DNA of 64,000 nucleotides from Lepidonotus clava (GCA_936440205.1 OW387150.1:34643795-34707794), one strand, 5' to 3'. Shown: positions 11,801 to 22,390, counted from the stretch's first letter. Notes: generated from the letters alone by a model not told the origin. Translations and numbers: made by a program.

Positions 11801-14800
11801 ACGACGCTGACATGCTGATGACTAGACATTCATCACACTAAGCACATATAAGAAAGAATTTTGTATGGTATACATGTGATTTTGCTACAACATTTCCTAG
11901 CCCAAGTTTTGGCCCAAACCCAATGTCATGTAACAGGGCATTTACAGACACTTTTCCCATTGTGCAGGAACCAATGCATGCAGCGGGGTGGGGCTTGGGG
12001 GTTGTGCCCACATCTGTGTGCCCTCAGCAGGCAGCAGGACCTGTCTCTGTGACGAGGGCTTCAAGCTGGGCTCTGACAACACCTCCTGTCAAAAACGTGA
12101 GTAATACAAGACTTTGAACTTTCACACAGACACTAGATAAAGATATGTAAATATATGTAAATAGACTGGAGAGCACAGGGGTTTTCTTTTATGGTTTTCT
12201 GGCCTGCCACCTGACTGCGAGTATGAGCTAGTCTTTTTGGTTTGATCATGTTATCAATTCAAGTTCTCTTACTAGTAAAATATGTGACAACAAACAGACA
12301 AACAATGATAATGTTTTAAGGATTTTAATTATTCATCAATATCAATTAGTTGTTTAAATGTATATATATTATGATGTATAGTCTGCAACTTGGTCTTGCC
12401 TGGCCCTCTGGTCTGACAGGTTACAACTAAAATGAAGTACCAGAGCGTGTATCTAGGTTTCTAGGCAGAGTTGTATTAGTTCTGATATGTAAGCTCAATG
12501 CTGGAGATAACGAGTGATGATTCTCAGTTTAGTGGACTTACAAAGATTATATAGTTCTTCAAGCTAGCGATAAGAGTAATTCATTGAATCTATTTTGAAT
12601 TCTATTTATCGAATTGACTTTATTGTTGATGTTTGTTTTGAGTTAAAAATTACCTTTCATAAAATGCACAAAACTGCAATCACTTCTCATTCAACTGGAT
12701 CTTAACCATTCGCTGAGGCACTACCAGAGAAATATCTTCTTTATTAACATTAACAAAATGCATAAATAAATCCCTAAACTGAATTTATTCCACTTTGATT
12801 TCCTTCCCCAGTGGAGTTCCACACTGGGCTTATCGTGGCTGACATAGGGAGGAAAGAGTTGATGACATTTGACCTTTTGGCCAATGCTTCTCAGCGTGTG
12901 GCTCATGCCGATGGTCACGGGACCCTGGAGGCGGTGGCCTATGACCCTACAGAGCAGTACGTCTTCTGGGTGGACTCAGGCCTCAAGAAGGTTGTCAGGG
13001 CCTGCTTCTTCAATGCCTCCTGTGCCATGCTCACCCTCCTCTCCCACCCCCACACCAGGAGTAAGTATGCTACAGCCTAGGCAACATGATTATAATGAGT
13101 TTCAAGGTCAGTCGGCTCTTGCCACATTTCTATGATAAGTCCCTACAATCAAAAAATAATTGTCATAGTGCAGATGGAGAAACTTGTATCATATATCATG
13201 CTTTTCAGATAGTTGTACTACAGTGGTCAATAATAAGTTTTTAGGTTGTCTGCCAACAGGGCTGATGGATCTGGTATTCATGTTTACATGAGAAAAATTT
13301 GTTGGCCGTCAGGGCCCAATTTTAGTGTGTTTTCCTAAAAAATTGTTGGCTGTGATCCAAAATTATCAGCCAATGGCTGACGGGCAGGCACAAAATTAAT
13401 TTTGAACACTGAGTGGAATATATCTAGATTGTTGTAGGGGCATAAAGAAGGGGTTCCTGTGTCACCCTGTCCATTTCAAGAAATGCCTATGTCCGCTGTT
13501 GTTGTCACAAAATGGTTAGGTCCCATGTTAAATTTAAGAAATGCCTGCGTTGCCCTGTCAATCTTAAGGGTCTACACCCCTTGTTGTAGCATTACCTGTA
13601 GTTATGGGTAACATAAGATCATTTAATTACATTTCCATAACAAATCTCCTGCAGACTCCAGAATTGTAGGCATTGCCTTAGACCCGGAACGTAAACATGT
13701 GTACGTGGCTGACCAGGGTCTGCACCTAATATCCCGGATAGACTATGACGGGGGCTCCCAGACCTTGCTACACACCCTGCCTAATTCACAACTCACAAAC
13801 ATCGCTATGGACCCAGTCAACAGGTATGGAAATTGATCGCCTCCAAAGACAATATCAGGATTTTTTAAATTTGATTTTTGTATTCTTTTATTCATGGAAG
13901 GTAATAGGTAGCAAGTTTGAGACTGTAATGAGCAAACATTCCTCCAAATGTACTCAACCTATCTGGGATCTCAGTTGTTATGAGGTGTAATAACTTGTAT
14001 CAAGTCAACCAGAATACCAGGAACAGTGTTTAAATTTTATTGGTGAATTTGATAATCCTGTGATAGAACTTATTACTGTATATTGTATCAAACTGTAGTA
14101 CTTGCTGACATACTTGATGCTTTATTGCCTGCGCTGCAGTATGTATTTGGAGAGGTAGATACTGAAACACCATATGTACCATTCATTGTTCACTGTATCT
14201 TACAAGTTTTTAACATTATTGTTGAGACACATTGTTTTTAACATACTGTTATAACAGAAATATTACCAGAATATGCATTATGCCTGTATTGAACTTCCAT
14301 TTTAAGAACATTTTGGGGCTGGTCTGTAAGAGGTATGAATATTCATAGAAGAGGATTAAATCAACAGTTTACATCCTATACATCTTGGACACAAGAAACA
14401 ACTAAAAAAAGCCTCCTCTCAGTTCTTCTTTTCTTATGTGTTTGTAAATTCACCAAAATGCAACTCCAATGGCATATCCAAAGTCCAGTTTTAATGTAAA
14501 GCACTTCATATAAAATAACATTTATAATATCTAGACAGAACTCTTAACTATCACTATGTAACAATAAAGGGAACACACAAAGAGCTGTTTCCTGCTGACT
14601 AGATCTATAGTGACACTTACTGTTGATTATTTCATGACTCTGATGTTGTTTTTGTGTTGGCTATGGCAGGGTTTTGTACTGGGCTGAGTGTTGTGGAACC
14701 CCAAGGATCATGTGGTCTGCAGATGGCTCCAGAAGAGGAAGTGTTCTCATCCCTGATGTATCTTCTCCCAAAGCACTGGTCCTGGACATTCAAGGTAACT

Positions 14801-17800
14801 GTCATGTTACAGTGTAATGTTGCAGCAACTTTATTTTTATGACTCCCAATAACATCACTACAAGCAACTGTTATGATATGTTATAATATTATGACTTTCA
14901 GTAAATTTTTGTAACATTATCATGATGTGAATATTGTGACCTCCATCATTAAGAATGTCACAATAGCATTCTGATTAGGTATGGTTTGAACCTCATCTAA
15001 AGAGAATGTCAAAATATTGTTCTGTTTAAGTTAGGTTTACACCTGACCCAATAAGTTAGTCACAGTAACATTCTGGGTTCAAACCTGACATAATCAGAAC
15101 ATCATAATAACATTCTGTTTAGGTTAGGGGACCTTCCCCAGTGAGGACATCACATCCATATTCTGTTTCAGTTAGGTCTGGACCTCACCTAATCAGAATA
15201 TTGTGATGGCATTCTATTTAGATTTGGTCTTGACACTACCTCATTATGGTACTATTCTGTTTTGTTTAGGTCTCAACCTCTCAGAAAAATTATGTAACAG
15301 TGGCATGATATTTTAGTAAGTAATGGACAACCAAAAAAAGTATTGTTACATGATGTCGCACCTTGGCTGGGTATTGTCATTAGCTGCCAGTTTACTAAAT
15401 CTACAATATCCCGTGAACCATTCACAGACTTGCCTCACAAGGCCATTGTATTTTAACAGTTCAGTTAAAAAACAGACAATATACACATTCCAAGCCTAGA
15501 CCATGAAGGGTATCACAAAAGTCTTTTATTTTCTATGTATAGCATCCTATTTCGATTCTTTAAAGTTTGTCACTTATACAGTGGCATATGTTTACTGAAT
15601 GAGTAACATCCTTTTAATCTTTTCATTGAAGCAATGATTTCTTAACTAAGGATATATGAAATTACAAAATCATTCACAGGACAGCATCACAGCCCTAGTC
15701 CTTCCTCTCTAATACTCTCTACTGGTAAGATCTCAACTTCTCTGAAACATAATGTTATTATAACATTAATGTTATTATAACATTCTGTTTCATTAAGTCT
15801 CAATGCTACATGAAATAATGTAATTTTTAATTGAAATTTCTAGCGGGGATTAGATGAAGAAAATATATGGTGGCATAACCTGCCTCGTAGATCACTGGTT
15901 GCCTGGGATTAACCTTTATATCCTCAAATAAGCTCATAATGACAGTTGAATAAAAGCATGATACACATTCTGGGACTAGTTTATAAAGGGTATCCCAGCC
16001 ATCCCATGACGTAACAGAAACGTTATGTAATATATATAACCATACTTTTTTAGTCAGTCTGTTACTTACTAATGGTATGTAACAATAATATTATTGATAG
16101 TGAGGTTGAAACCTAGCCAAATCAGAACGTTATTATGATATTATATTTGGTGAGGTTAGGACAAAACCAAAACAGAACACTATGAGAACCTTCTGTTTAG
16201 GTTGAAGAACATAACCAGAATATTATAATAATGACAAAGTGCAACATCACAGAAGTACAATGCAGCAATGTTATTGTGAGCCATCAAAATTAATGGTCAT
16301 GTCATCTCGTTCTCCTCCAGGGGGCAGACTGTACTGGGTGGACGTTGACCGGAGGACCTTGGAGTCAGCACTGTTAAACGGGACAGACCACCTCACTGTC
16401 ACTGAGTTCACCAACCACCACACACCCTCTGCCCTCACCATGGGTGGGGGCACTCTCTACTGGGCCTTCAACAATGACAAGTCAGTGGTCCATCGCTTAA
16501 TGAATGAATGTAACAATGACGATTTTTAAGATCACTTTATGCACATGTGGTTTACAAAAACATTTTAGTTATGACATCATTGGTGCAAAAAGTCCAAAAC
16601 ATCATTTCTGTTGGGTCAAATTGAATTCTGCGAATTGGTACATGAAGAAACTCTGAAGATCTAAATACTCTAAAATTACTATTCATTTACAGTATTTTAA
16701 ATATGTGTTTCTGATTGGGCAAAATAGGGCCTGACAATGATCAAAATGGTCAACAAATAATTCGTGTTACAATAGGCATTGTCCAACTGGCTGTTGTGTT
16801 TTTTAATGTATTCATTTATTGTGTCGTAGAATTGGAATCCTTTGTCTAGATAAAGCCCCTTACCCACTAAGCGATTTTTGTGGATTAATGAGGCCGTCGG
16901 CGTGGCCCTACCTGGCGCCATCAGCAGACTCTGACAGTACAAGCTGTACCCACACTCAATTGGCGGGCCTTCAGTGCCAACCACCCACACTGACACCAAT
17001 CCTTATTAAGCATGTTTGATAACGCCAACAGCTGATGCCCGTCTCCGTCGCCTGTCGGCCTGTCGGCCTGTCGGCCTGTCGGCCTGTCGGCCTGTCGGCC
17101 TGTCGGCCTGTCGGCCTGTCGGCCTGTCGGCCTGTCGGCCTGTCGGCCTGTCGGCCTGTCGGCCTGTCGGCCTGTCGGCCTGTCGGCCTGTCGGCCTGTC
17201 GGCCTGTCGGCCTGTCGGCCTGTCGGCCTGTCGGCCTGTCGGCCTGTCGGCCTGTCGGCCTGTCGGCCTGTCGGCCTGTCGGCCTGTCGGCCTGTCGGCC
17301 TGTCGGCCTGTCGGCCTGTCGGCCTGTCGGCCTGTCGGACTGTCGGATTTTACAGAGTAAAAGTTATCTTAAGGTTTCAATTCTCATGATATCTGACTTT
17401 AGGAAGTCCATGTTTGCAAAAGGTATGTTTTTTGCTAGGCTTTTTGCATAAAACTGTAGTTAAAATTATAAACTTAAAAAACTGCTTCTTAGGAAATCTT
17501 CATAGGAAATATTGGGCCCCTTTAGTGTTGGTTATACTGGGAGAACAGAACCTGGATATTGTTCTAATCTTCATATCCCCTATCTGCAAACCGGGTATAT
17601 ACACCACGGCATGTATGTAACGTCGTTTATGATAAAGACAGTGTATCCATGACATCACCTGGATAAGAGAAACAATGTATGGGACAAGCATCAAACAATC
17701 CATAAATTCCCATTTTCAACTTATTGGTGAATAGTAGAATCAATACAGGTAACAACGGCTGCCAATATGGAGATAACCATGTGGCCACATTGACGAGACA

Positions 17801-18416
17801 TTGCACAGTACAATGCACACAACAAGTCCCAAAACATGACATAAACAGTGGATCATTTGAACGATGTGATCATTAATGAATTCCCATTTCCTTGTTCCTT
17901 GTACCTTGTAGTCGACCCTATTTATGCAACATGCTTCAAATTCCCCATTCCATATATTACTCATACCTTCAAAAGTTGTTACATATATTGTATAATTAAA
18001 TTAGATGGATATTGTCACGTAAATACTGAAACCAATAATTACTGATGCATCATCGTGGGTATGGGCAATGCCATAAGCAGGCCATCATTGTCAGAAGCTC
18101 CCTATATACAGGGACTGTAATCAGATGTATGGGTCTAATCTGAGAAGATACACATTGTAATAATCCTCCATTGTCTTTTCCCCATGTATGTTCACCCTAA
18201 ATGACAAGTATATTAATACATATGAATCTAGATGGAAGAAAAGGGCCGAGACTGGCTTTCTTTACATGTCATAGAGGCTTTGGATTACCCAAGAGCATTT
18301 CATGATTTATTTCTTCATATTTCAATTCCAATTGAGTTGTCTTCCCTTTCCACAGATCGATCCATGCGCTGGACCTTGTCTCCAATGCAACCAAGATATA
18401 CATTATAACACTATAA
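2757..18416 (+). CDS. Gene A: YWTD-propeller/EGF protein, predicted secreted (12 coding exons)
   Basis: Predicted join: 2757-2826, 5441-5689, 6666-6834, 7880-8010, 9571-9730, 10049-10170, 11968-12096, 12812-13060, 13655-13823, 14670-14794, 16321-16480, 18356-18416. Phases agree at every junction and give 597 residues. Order: signal peptide (1-23), LDL-receptor class B (YWTD) propeller with blade motifs such as LFWTDW, LYWCDA and IYWTDW, one EGF module with six cysteines, then a second YWTD propeller (VFWVDS, VYVADQ, LYWAEC, LYWVDV, LYWAFN). In the LDLR/LRP family such propellers bind protein ligands outside the cell. Unlike its inverted duplicate gene B, this copy runs into a TAA inside the last blade and has no transmembrane helix. 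It may be a soluble receptor-like protein or a decaying copy. The exon structure is inferred by eye and has no transcript support. Confidence 0.75.
3043..3343. mobile_element. MITE, GTGCTCYGTCSCATAACGGG family
   Basis: The left end gtgctctgtcgcataacggg is mirrored by the right end ggttatgcgccagggcac. It lies in gene A intron 1. A second member at 48786-49113 has the matching end in the other orientation. Confidence 0.65.
3910..4757. mobile_element. MITE, CCCAGCCAAG family, split by a LINE
   Basis: Left end cccagggaaggatatgacg, right end cagcttggctggg. Characteristic words include gatgactcccaataa, gttattataacattct and agtcagtc/gactgac near the end. The copy at 63629-64000 shows the uninterrupted layout. 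A LINE 3' end sits inside between duplicated target sites. Confidence 0.75.
4137..4612 (+). mobile_element. LINE 3' end nested in a MITE
   Basis: The open frame 4157-4408 encodes a LINE ORF2 C-terminus ([11 protein letters not shown] and TFKNRLKN words). It is followed by a short 3' UTR and an A-rich tail at about 4593-4612. The 9-bp AAAATAATT occurs at 4128-4136 and again at 4613-4621, a target-site duplication. The copy is strongly 5'-truncated. Confidence 0.75.
5441..5689 (+). CDS. Gene A exon 2: propeller 1, blade 1
   Basis: 249 bp, acceptor ttccttacag, donor gtaggt. Encodes [20 protein letters not shown] onwards. It is three codons shorter than gene B exon 2 (249 versus 258 bp), the only length difference among the eleven shared exon positions before exon 12; the gap lies around MGHGGEN. 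Homology to gene B upstream of this exon fades within about 30 bp. Confidence 0.85.
5880..6029. mobile_element. Degenerate MITE of the CAGGGGCGGATCC family
   Basis: One end reads ggagctagagattttcaaac and the other ctaattcagccactg, decayed forms of the ends seen clearly at 57788-57968. The matching copy in gene B intron 2 lies at about 44750-44900 in the inverse orientation, so this insertion probably predates the gene duplication. Confidence 0.5.
6065..6445. mobile_element. Degenerate CCCAGCCAAG-family MITE
   Basis: Contains the family words gacattgcaatgatgttatt, attataacattct and a late gactgaccaaaagagtat, but no intact ends. The open frame across it (6070-6444) is accidental. Confidence 0.4.
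6666..6834 (+). CDS. Gene A exon 3: propeller 1, blade 2
   Basis: 169 bp, the same length as gene B exon 3. Encodes [20 protein letters not shown] onwards and ends at a gtgagt donor. A second in-frame acceptor exists at 6596, exactly 69 bp upstream, created by a local duplication of the acceptor region; its use would insert 23 residues. Confidence 0.88.
7880..8010 (+). CDS. Gene A exon 4: propeller 1, blade 3
   Basis: 131 bp, acceptor ttctattcag, donor gtaaat. Encodes [20 protein letters not shown] and onwards: a canonical WTDW blade core followed by the R-x-N-x-DG turn. Same length and phase as gene B exon 4. Confidence 0.88.
8723..9186. mobile_element. MITE with TTAAGCCRTGTCTCCACTT ends
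   Basis: The left end ttaagccatgtctccacttt is complementary to the right end aagtggagacacggcttaa. The interior is GC-rich (gccgggtgacg and cgtcgggc words), unlike the AT-rich intron around it. It lies in gene A intron 4. The open frames inside it are short and unrelated to any family I know. Confidence 0.7.
9571..9730 (+). CDS. Gene A exon 5: propeller 1, blades 4-5
   Basis: 160 bp, acceptor tgccttcag, donor gtatgt. Encodes [12 protein letters not shown] near the start and IYWTDWKKT at the end, i.e. two YWTD-type cores. Same length and phase as gene B exon 5. Confidence 0.88.
10049..10170 (+). CDS. Gene A exon 6: end of propeller 1
   Basis: 122 bp, acceptor tatttcag, donor gtgaga. Encodes [17 protein letters not shown] onwards, the V-x-R strand after a YWTD core, and runs into the linker to the EGF module. 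The 126-codon minus-strand frame over it is a shadow. Confidence 0.85.
10251..10530. mobile_element. MITE, CCCCATACCCRCTAGGYGA family
   Basis: Inverted ends ccccatacccactaggtga and tcacttagcgggtatgggg extend through the adjacent ttcccagtga. Absent from gene B intron 6, which is about a third as long. A cleaner relative lies at 62086-62309. Confidence 0.75.
10946..11837 (+). mobile_element. Solo LTR (fossil), 892 bp
   Basis: Begins TGTGACG and ends CATCACA (TGTGA...TCACA ends), flanked by the 5-bp direct repeat CTAAG at 10941-10945 and 11838-11842. That is the signature of a retrovirus-like LTR element reduced to a single LTR by recombination. No internal region remains. Gene B intron 6 (about 40420-40445) is collinear across the same point without it, so the insertion postdates the gene duplication. 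Family not determined. The 175-codon minus-strand frame inside has no recognised product. Confidence 0.85.
11968..12096 (+). CDS. Gene A exon 7: EGF module
   Basis: 129 bp, acceptor tgtgcag, donor gtgagt. Encodes [20 protein letters not shown] and continues with CLCDEGF and SC: the six-cysteine EGF module that follows each YWTD propeller in LRP-type receptors. Confidence 0.88.
12812..13060 (+). CDS. Gene A exon 8: propeller 2, blades 1-2
   Basis: 249 bp, acceptor cttccccag, donor gtaagt. Encodes [18 protein letters not shown], then [17 protein letters not shown]. Same length and phase as gene B exon 8. Confidence 0.88.
13655..13823 (+). CDS. Gene A exon 9: propeller 2, blade 3
   Basis: 169 bp, acceptor tcctgcag, donor gtatgg. 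Encodes [19 protein letters not shown] and ends NIAMDPVNR. It has the same size and phases as exon 3, as expected for repeated propeller exons. Confidence 0.88.
14670..14794 (+). CDS. Gene A exon 10: propeller 2, blade 4
   Basis: 125 bp, acceptor ctatggcag, donor gtaact. Encodes [20 protein letters not shown] and onwards. CCCAGCCAAG-family repeat sequence begins almost immediately after the donor. Confidence 0.85.
14795..15371. mobile_element. CCCAGCCAAG-family MITE in intron 10
   Basis: Repeated modules alternate cagaat(g)tt...aacattctg with aggt...acctaa, ending caccttggctggg at 15371. Gene B intron 10 carries a complete counterpart at 33685-34339. The left end here abuts exon 10, suggesting an intronic deletion in gene A. 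Confidence 0.6.
15990..16280. mobile_element. CCCAGCCAAG-family MITE, partial
   Basis: Inverse-orientation copy beginning near ccatgacgtaacagaaacgt with the tttagtcagtctgttactta word and ending in gcagcaatgttattgtgagc just before exon 11. Confidence 0.5.
16321..16480 (+). CDS. Gene A exon 11: propeller 2, blades 5-6
   Basis: 160 bp, acceptor tcctccag. Encodes [20 protein letters not shown] and ends LYWAFNNDK. The donor is gacaa|gtcagt, with A at the last exon base where gene B has gacag|gtcagt, so splicing here may be weaker. Read-through would end at a stop at 16527-16529 after 16 further codons. Confidence 0.8.
16851..17357. mobile_element. CATACCC-type MITE remnant carrying a minisatellite
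   Basis: Starts gccccttacccactaagcga after tagataaa and runs to gattttacagag. Gene B intron 11 (about 32540-32600, inverse) is collinear on both sides without it, so the insertion is specific to gene A. The 8-bp array fills its right half. Confidence 0.55.
17051..17346 (+). repeat. 8-bp minisatellite (CCTGTCGG)x37
   Basis: About 37 tandem copies of an 8-bp unit, perfect apart from the final copies (cggactgtcgg). Because 8 is not a multiple of 3, each plus frame reads the same rotating octapeptide (RPVGLSAC), which explains the 114- and 138-codon open frames here. They are not genes. Confidence 0.95.
18356..18416 (+). CDS. Gene A exon 12: truncated last blade with stop
   Basis: Acceptor tttccacag at 18355. 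Encodes [19 protein letters not shown] and then TAA. It aligns with gene B exon 12 ([15 protein letters not shown]...) only to about 18400, after which sequence identity stops. This is where the shared duplication block appears to end. Candidate polyadenylation signals AATAAA follow at 18664 and 18722. Confidence 0.65.
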
Positions 18417-20074
18417 CCTAACACTCTAACCTAAGGTAACCTTACTGTTACATAACCAGAAAATGGGGCAATCACCCCAGAAAAAAATGCAATCACCCCA
18501 TAAATTATTTGGGGCAAGTTAAAGACTTGGATTTGTTATTATTATCATTATTAGGAAAGGCATGCGTCCAGAGATTTTAAAAAGCTGCTACCAAATGTTA
18601 TAAAATAAGCCACTACGGCAATAGTCATGGAAGTTGCATTCTTGTAGGTACTACCAACCCAAAAATAAACTTTTGCTTTTCATCCTGTTCTTTAGATACT
18701 TGGAAAGAGCGCTTGTTCTAAAATAAATAGCTTTTTACCAAATTGTTCTATCTTAGTTAGAACCCAAGATATTACATGAAATATGCCTGAAAAGTGAGGG
18801 TAAATTCTGTCATATTTTCCATACATTTCCTTGTAGCTTTTGTGACCATTTCATGGGTTAACCCAGCACAAGGTAAAACTTTAAATTTATGTAAACTTTG
18901 AACCAGCCAAGGTATAATTATGAAATAAAAAGTGCCAAGAGGAGAAAAATAGTTAATGGCCAATATCATAGTTGACCAGGTTTCATCCCATTTTTCAAAA
19001 GCTCAATTTTTGGCAAAAATTATGCTCAAAAAATGTCTATGGGGCAATTAGACGGCAACAATTGGCGCATTTAATATGAAGGGCTGCGCATCCTCTTACA
19101 TAATCAAAGTTTTGTTATTCTTATACAGAATTTTCCAAGGAACACGTTGGTACAGTCCATTTTCGCGTTGGATAATTTGTTTTTACTGAAAAAGCCTTCT
19201 CAAAATTTCCAATTTTTTGAAACTCTGAAAATTTAGAACAAAAAATTATTTCTCAAGATATTTGCCCCCCAGAATAAAGTTCTGGATTTCTGCTTTAAAA
19301 CGATATTATGTACAACTCATTCCCTTCAGTACTTCCTGATATATTTCAAAATGAAAATGACACTAAAATTAGGACTGAATCTCGGCTGGTCACAGAAAAT
19401 GGGGCTAAATGTGTCCAGATTCAACATCCCCTGCGATGGTAGTACCTAATTCTTGTCCGTCAGGATGTTGTTATTTGTTACGTTGTAACTCCCATAACAC
19501 CATGCCAAATTTGTAATGTGACCAAAGTAGTGACAAATAACATCACAGGATTATGTTCTACCACAGCAAAGCACATTGCTGTGCCATTAAGTCACTATAT
19601 TCACATCAGCGGAAGTCATGTAAATCTTTGTAAATCAATTAAAAAAATAATCATGTAAATCCATTGGTAATTAACCAAATAAGAGAAGAAATACTTTGGC
19701 ATGATACACTGACGTCACAAGTTGTTACCCTAGCAATGGTGTTGTTACGGCAACGTACACGACGTAGCAACCTCAACATACACAACATCACATAAATCCC
19801 GACTTTGCCGAAATTCGCCGATGGCTTTCTTCTTATTTCAAAGATAATATTGATAAATTGTGAACATTCAGACTGATAATCATCATAAAAACATGATAAG
19901 ATACTAGAAACACCAGAAAGAACAGAAAGAACATCTCCCGAATTCTGGCAATCTGTCCTAATCAACCATGGAAAGTGACTACGGCATAATCCCCCTGGCA
20001 CCCGGCCCTGTGGGCCTGGTGGCTGCTCTGCGGTGGGGGTGATTAAAAAATTGGGCAGGTTACAAACTAACCAT
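18417..20074. other. Intergenic, no gene recognised
   Basis: AT-rich sequence that may hold the gene A 3' UTR (AATAAA at 18664 and 18722). The 145-codon minus frame at 19651-20088 shows no domain or splice context I trust. Confidence 0.45.
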
Positions 20075-22390
20075 AAAAGTATTACCATTGATAACTCATT
20101 TATTTAATTGCTCTCTTGGCACAGGTATTTTCCCAAATGAGTGGAAAAGGGTGAAAGTGATTCCAATTCCTAAATGTAAAAATGTACATAAAGCTGATAA
20201 TTGGAGGCCGATTAACCTACTACCCTACCCAGAAAAAATACTGGAATAATTAGTACACAAACAGTTAACTAACTATATAGAACAAATGCAACTTCTGGAT
20301 GATAATCGATTTGGTTTTAGAAAAGGAAAGAGTACTCGACATGCAATACAAATGTTCGTTGATAATATAATAGAAAACATTAATATAGGTAATATTGTTG
20401 GATGTATATACATAGATTTATCAAAAGCATTCAATTGCCTACAACATGAGAAATTGATAGATAAATTAAAATTGTTTGGACTTAATTGTTGGGAGATATT
20501 GAATTATGTTGGTTTACCTCATACGTCTCAGGCCGATATTGTATATTATTTATGTGAATAATTGTTTTAGATACATGAAAGATGAGCATGGTAAGAATAT
20601 CAGAACCATTATGTACGCTGATGATACAGTGCTTCTGACTGGCGGCACAAAGGTGAATAAAATCTCAGGTACATTACAGCGAGCTGTGGTAGGGTACGAC
20701 ACCTGGTGTATCGAAAATGACCTATGTATAAATATTAATAAGACGGAATTTATGCTATCTACAATGGTACCTAGGTTGGAAGATGTATATAACAATAGTC
20801 CAGATGTAAATATAAGAGGTATTCCTATAAAAAAGGTAAGAAGTTATTGTTATCTGGGAGTTGTGTTTGACAGTTGTCTAAATTATTCCAAATTTCTTAA
20901 TGCTATTATCAAAAAAGTGAACGCTAGTGGTTGTTTATGGGTGTTATTTAGATATGGGGAGTTTGCAGTTAATCGTTACTCAAGACTGCCTATTTTCGCC
21001 TCAGTTAATGTCGCTAGTCGAGTGGTAGACTACATCCGTGAAATGGGCGTTCATATCCACAACACGAATCTCACCTGGCTGAGAGGAAGTTTATTGGTGT
21101 CTAATTCAAGGCATAAAATGGCTGGTGCATCATGGCCTAAGTATCCGGCCCTTGTTCAACACTGCCCAAGGCTAGCTTCGTCCTCAGAGTCTGCTTGTCC
21201 TAGTGCAGCAGCACAATGGTAAACTCCTATCCAAGTCACCCGATGTCTGCGTACATGGCTAAAACCAAACCCCGAATAGTATAGATTCGTATTGATCCAA
21301 ACAGGTAGTGTTCTCTGGCTTCGTTTGCCGGCTCAGCCCCTTATATATACTGTGCAGTTATCGATTTTACCCAGGCAGCACTACTTACTGGGAGGTGCTT
21401 TGCGCCTGCCATGGTTATACAGGTATATCACCTACCAGCAGCGTCTGCCATTCTCATACTTATATAATTTTGAATATTCTTTACAATTCCTTTATAATTT
21501 CCCTCTCATCCAGTGACTTCTGTCTCTCATCTGACTTCTCAATCATAAAACAGAATATGTTTCACACAAAAGAACTTCTAATACCCTATATGCACAATGA
21601 CTTTTGTGCAAAGGTATCATACAAATTTTTTTTGTTTGAAAACATACCATATTTAATAACAGACAAAGCGGCCCTTTTGGTATATAAACAGATGATATTA
21701 CCGTTCTTTGACTATTTAGATATGTTAATAGACGGGAGCACTCAAATTCTGATAACAAGACTCAAAAACAACAATTTAGAGCCTTGAAAATAATCAAGAA
21801 TTACATGTATAATGGGCATATCATTAAAACATGTGATGAGGGAGCTGTTCATAAAGAGTGTAATGTAGAGTTTTTGAAGATAAGACGATTAAGAAGACTG
21901 TTGATGCTGCTACATGAATGTATATATGTAAATAATGATAATAATGTACGTGCTGTAAATACTGGTAGATTGCTACGGAGTGATACTGGTAAAAAATTGA
22001 ATTGTTCTAAACGCCAATTGGAAATATATAGAAAAAACTGGAAATATCGAGCTAATATGTATTGGAATATGTTACCTACGAGAATACAATCATTGAGTGA
22101 TATGAATGATTTTAAGAAAATACTGACTACAGAATATGTAAACGATATTTGGAAAAAGATACACGAAATAGGAGTAACTTAATCTATTATCTTTTCTTTG
22201 TTACACGTAAGATTAGAGATTATTTTGCCACTGTATAATATGTATTTGTTATGTAAATAATGAATGTGTGAATTTGAAATTGTTCATAATTTGTTATATG
22301 GACTTCATGAAAAGCACTGTGTAAGTGATGATGATCTACTTTCAATAAAAAAAAACAAACAACAAAAACAACAAAAAAAACAAAAAGAAA
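20075..22390 (+). mobile_element. LINE, 5'-truncated, with reverse transcriptase remnants
   Basis: Non-LTR retrotransposon ORF2. Around 20105-20220 it reads GIFPNEWKRVKVIPIPK and NWRPINLLP; 20286-20561 carries FGFRKGKSTRHAIQ and YIDLSKAF; 20611-20635 carries the catalytic YADD box (MYADDTVLL); 21620-22182 holds the C-terminal region (SYKFFLF, LLVYKQMILPFFDY, YWNMLP). It is followed by a 3' UTR and an A-rich tail near 22348-22388. It contains frame changes and an early stop near 20249, is truncated at its 5' end, and is interrupted at 20920-21618. Clade CR1/L2/Jockey-like by motif style, not resolved further. Confidence 0.85.
20920..21618. mobile_element. Unidentified ~700-bp insertion inside the LINE
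   Basis: The LINE frame runs ...LNAIIKKV up to about 20920 and resumes SYKFFLFEN at about 21619; the sequence between is foreign. It is less AT-rich than the LINE, contains a TATA-like ccttatatatactgtgc at about 21340 and no recognisable protein. It may be a solo LTR or a MITE; I could not define inverted ends or a clear target duplication. Confidence 0.5.

Noticed and set aside
17016-17451. Two long plus-strand open frames with repeated RPVGLSAC peptide
   Set aside because: Produced by the 8-bp minisatellite, which has no stop in any plus frame; no flanking exon support.
19651-20088. 145-codon minus-strand frame
   Set aside because: Partly overlaps the LINE start, no domain, no splice signals.
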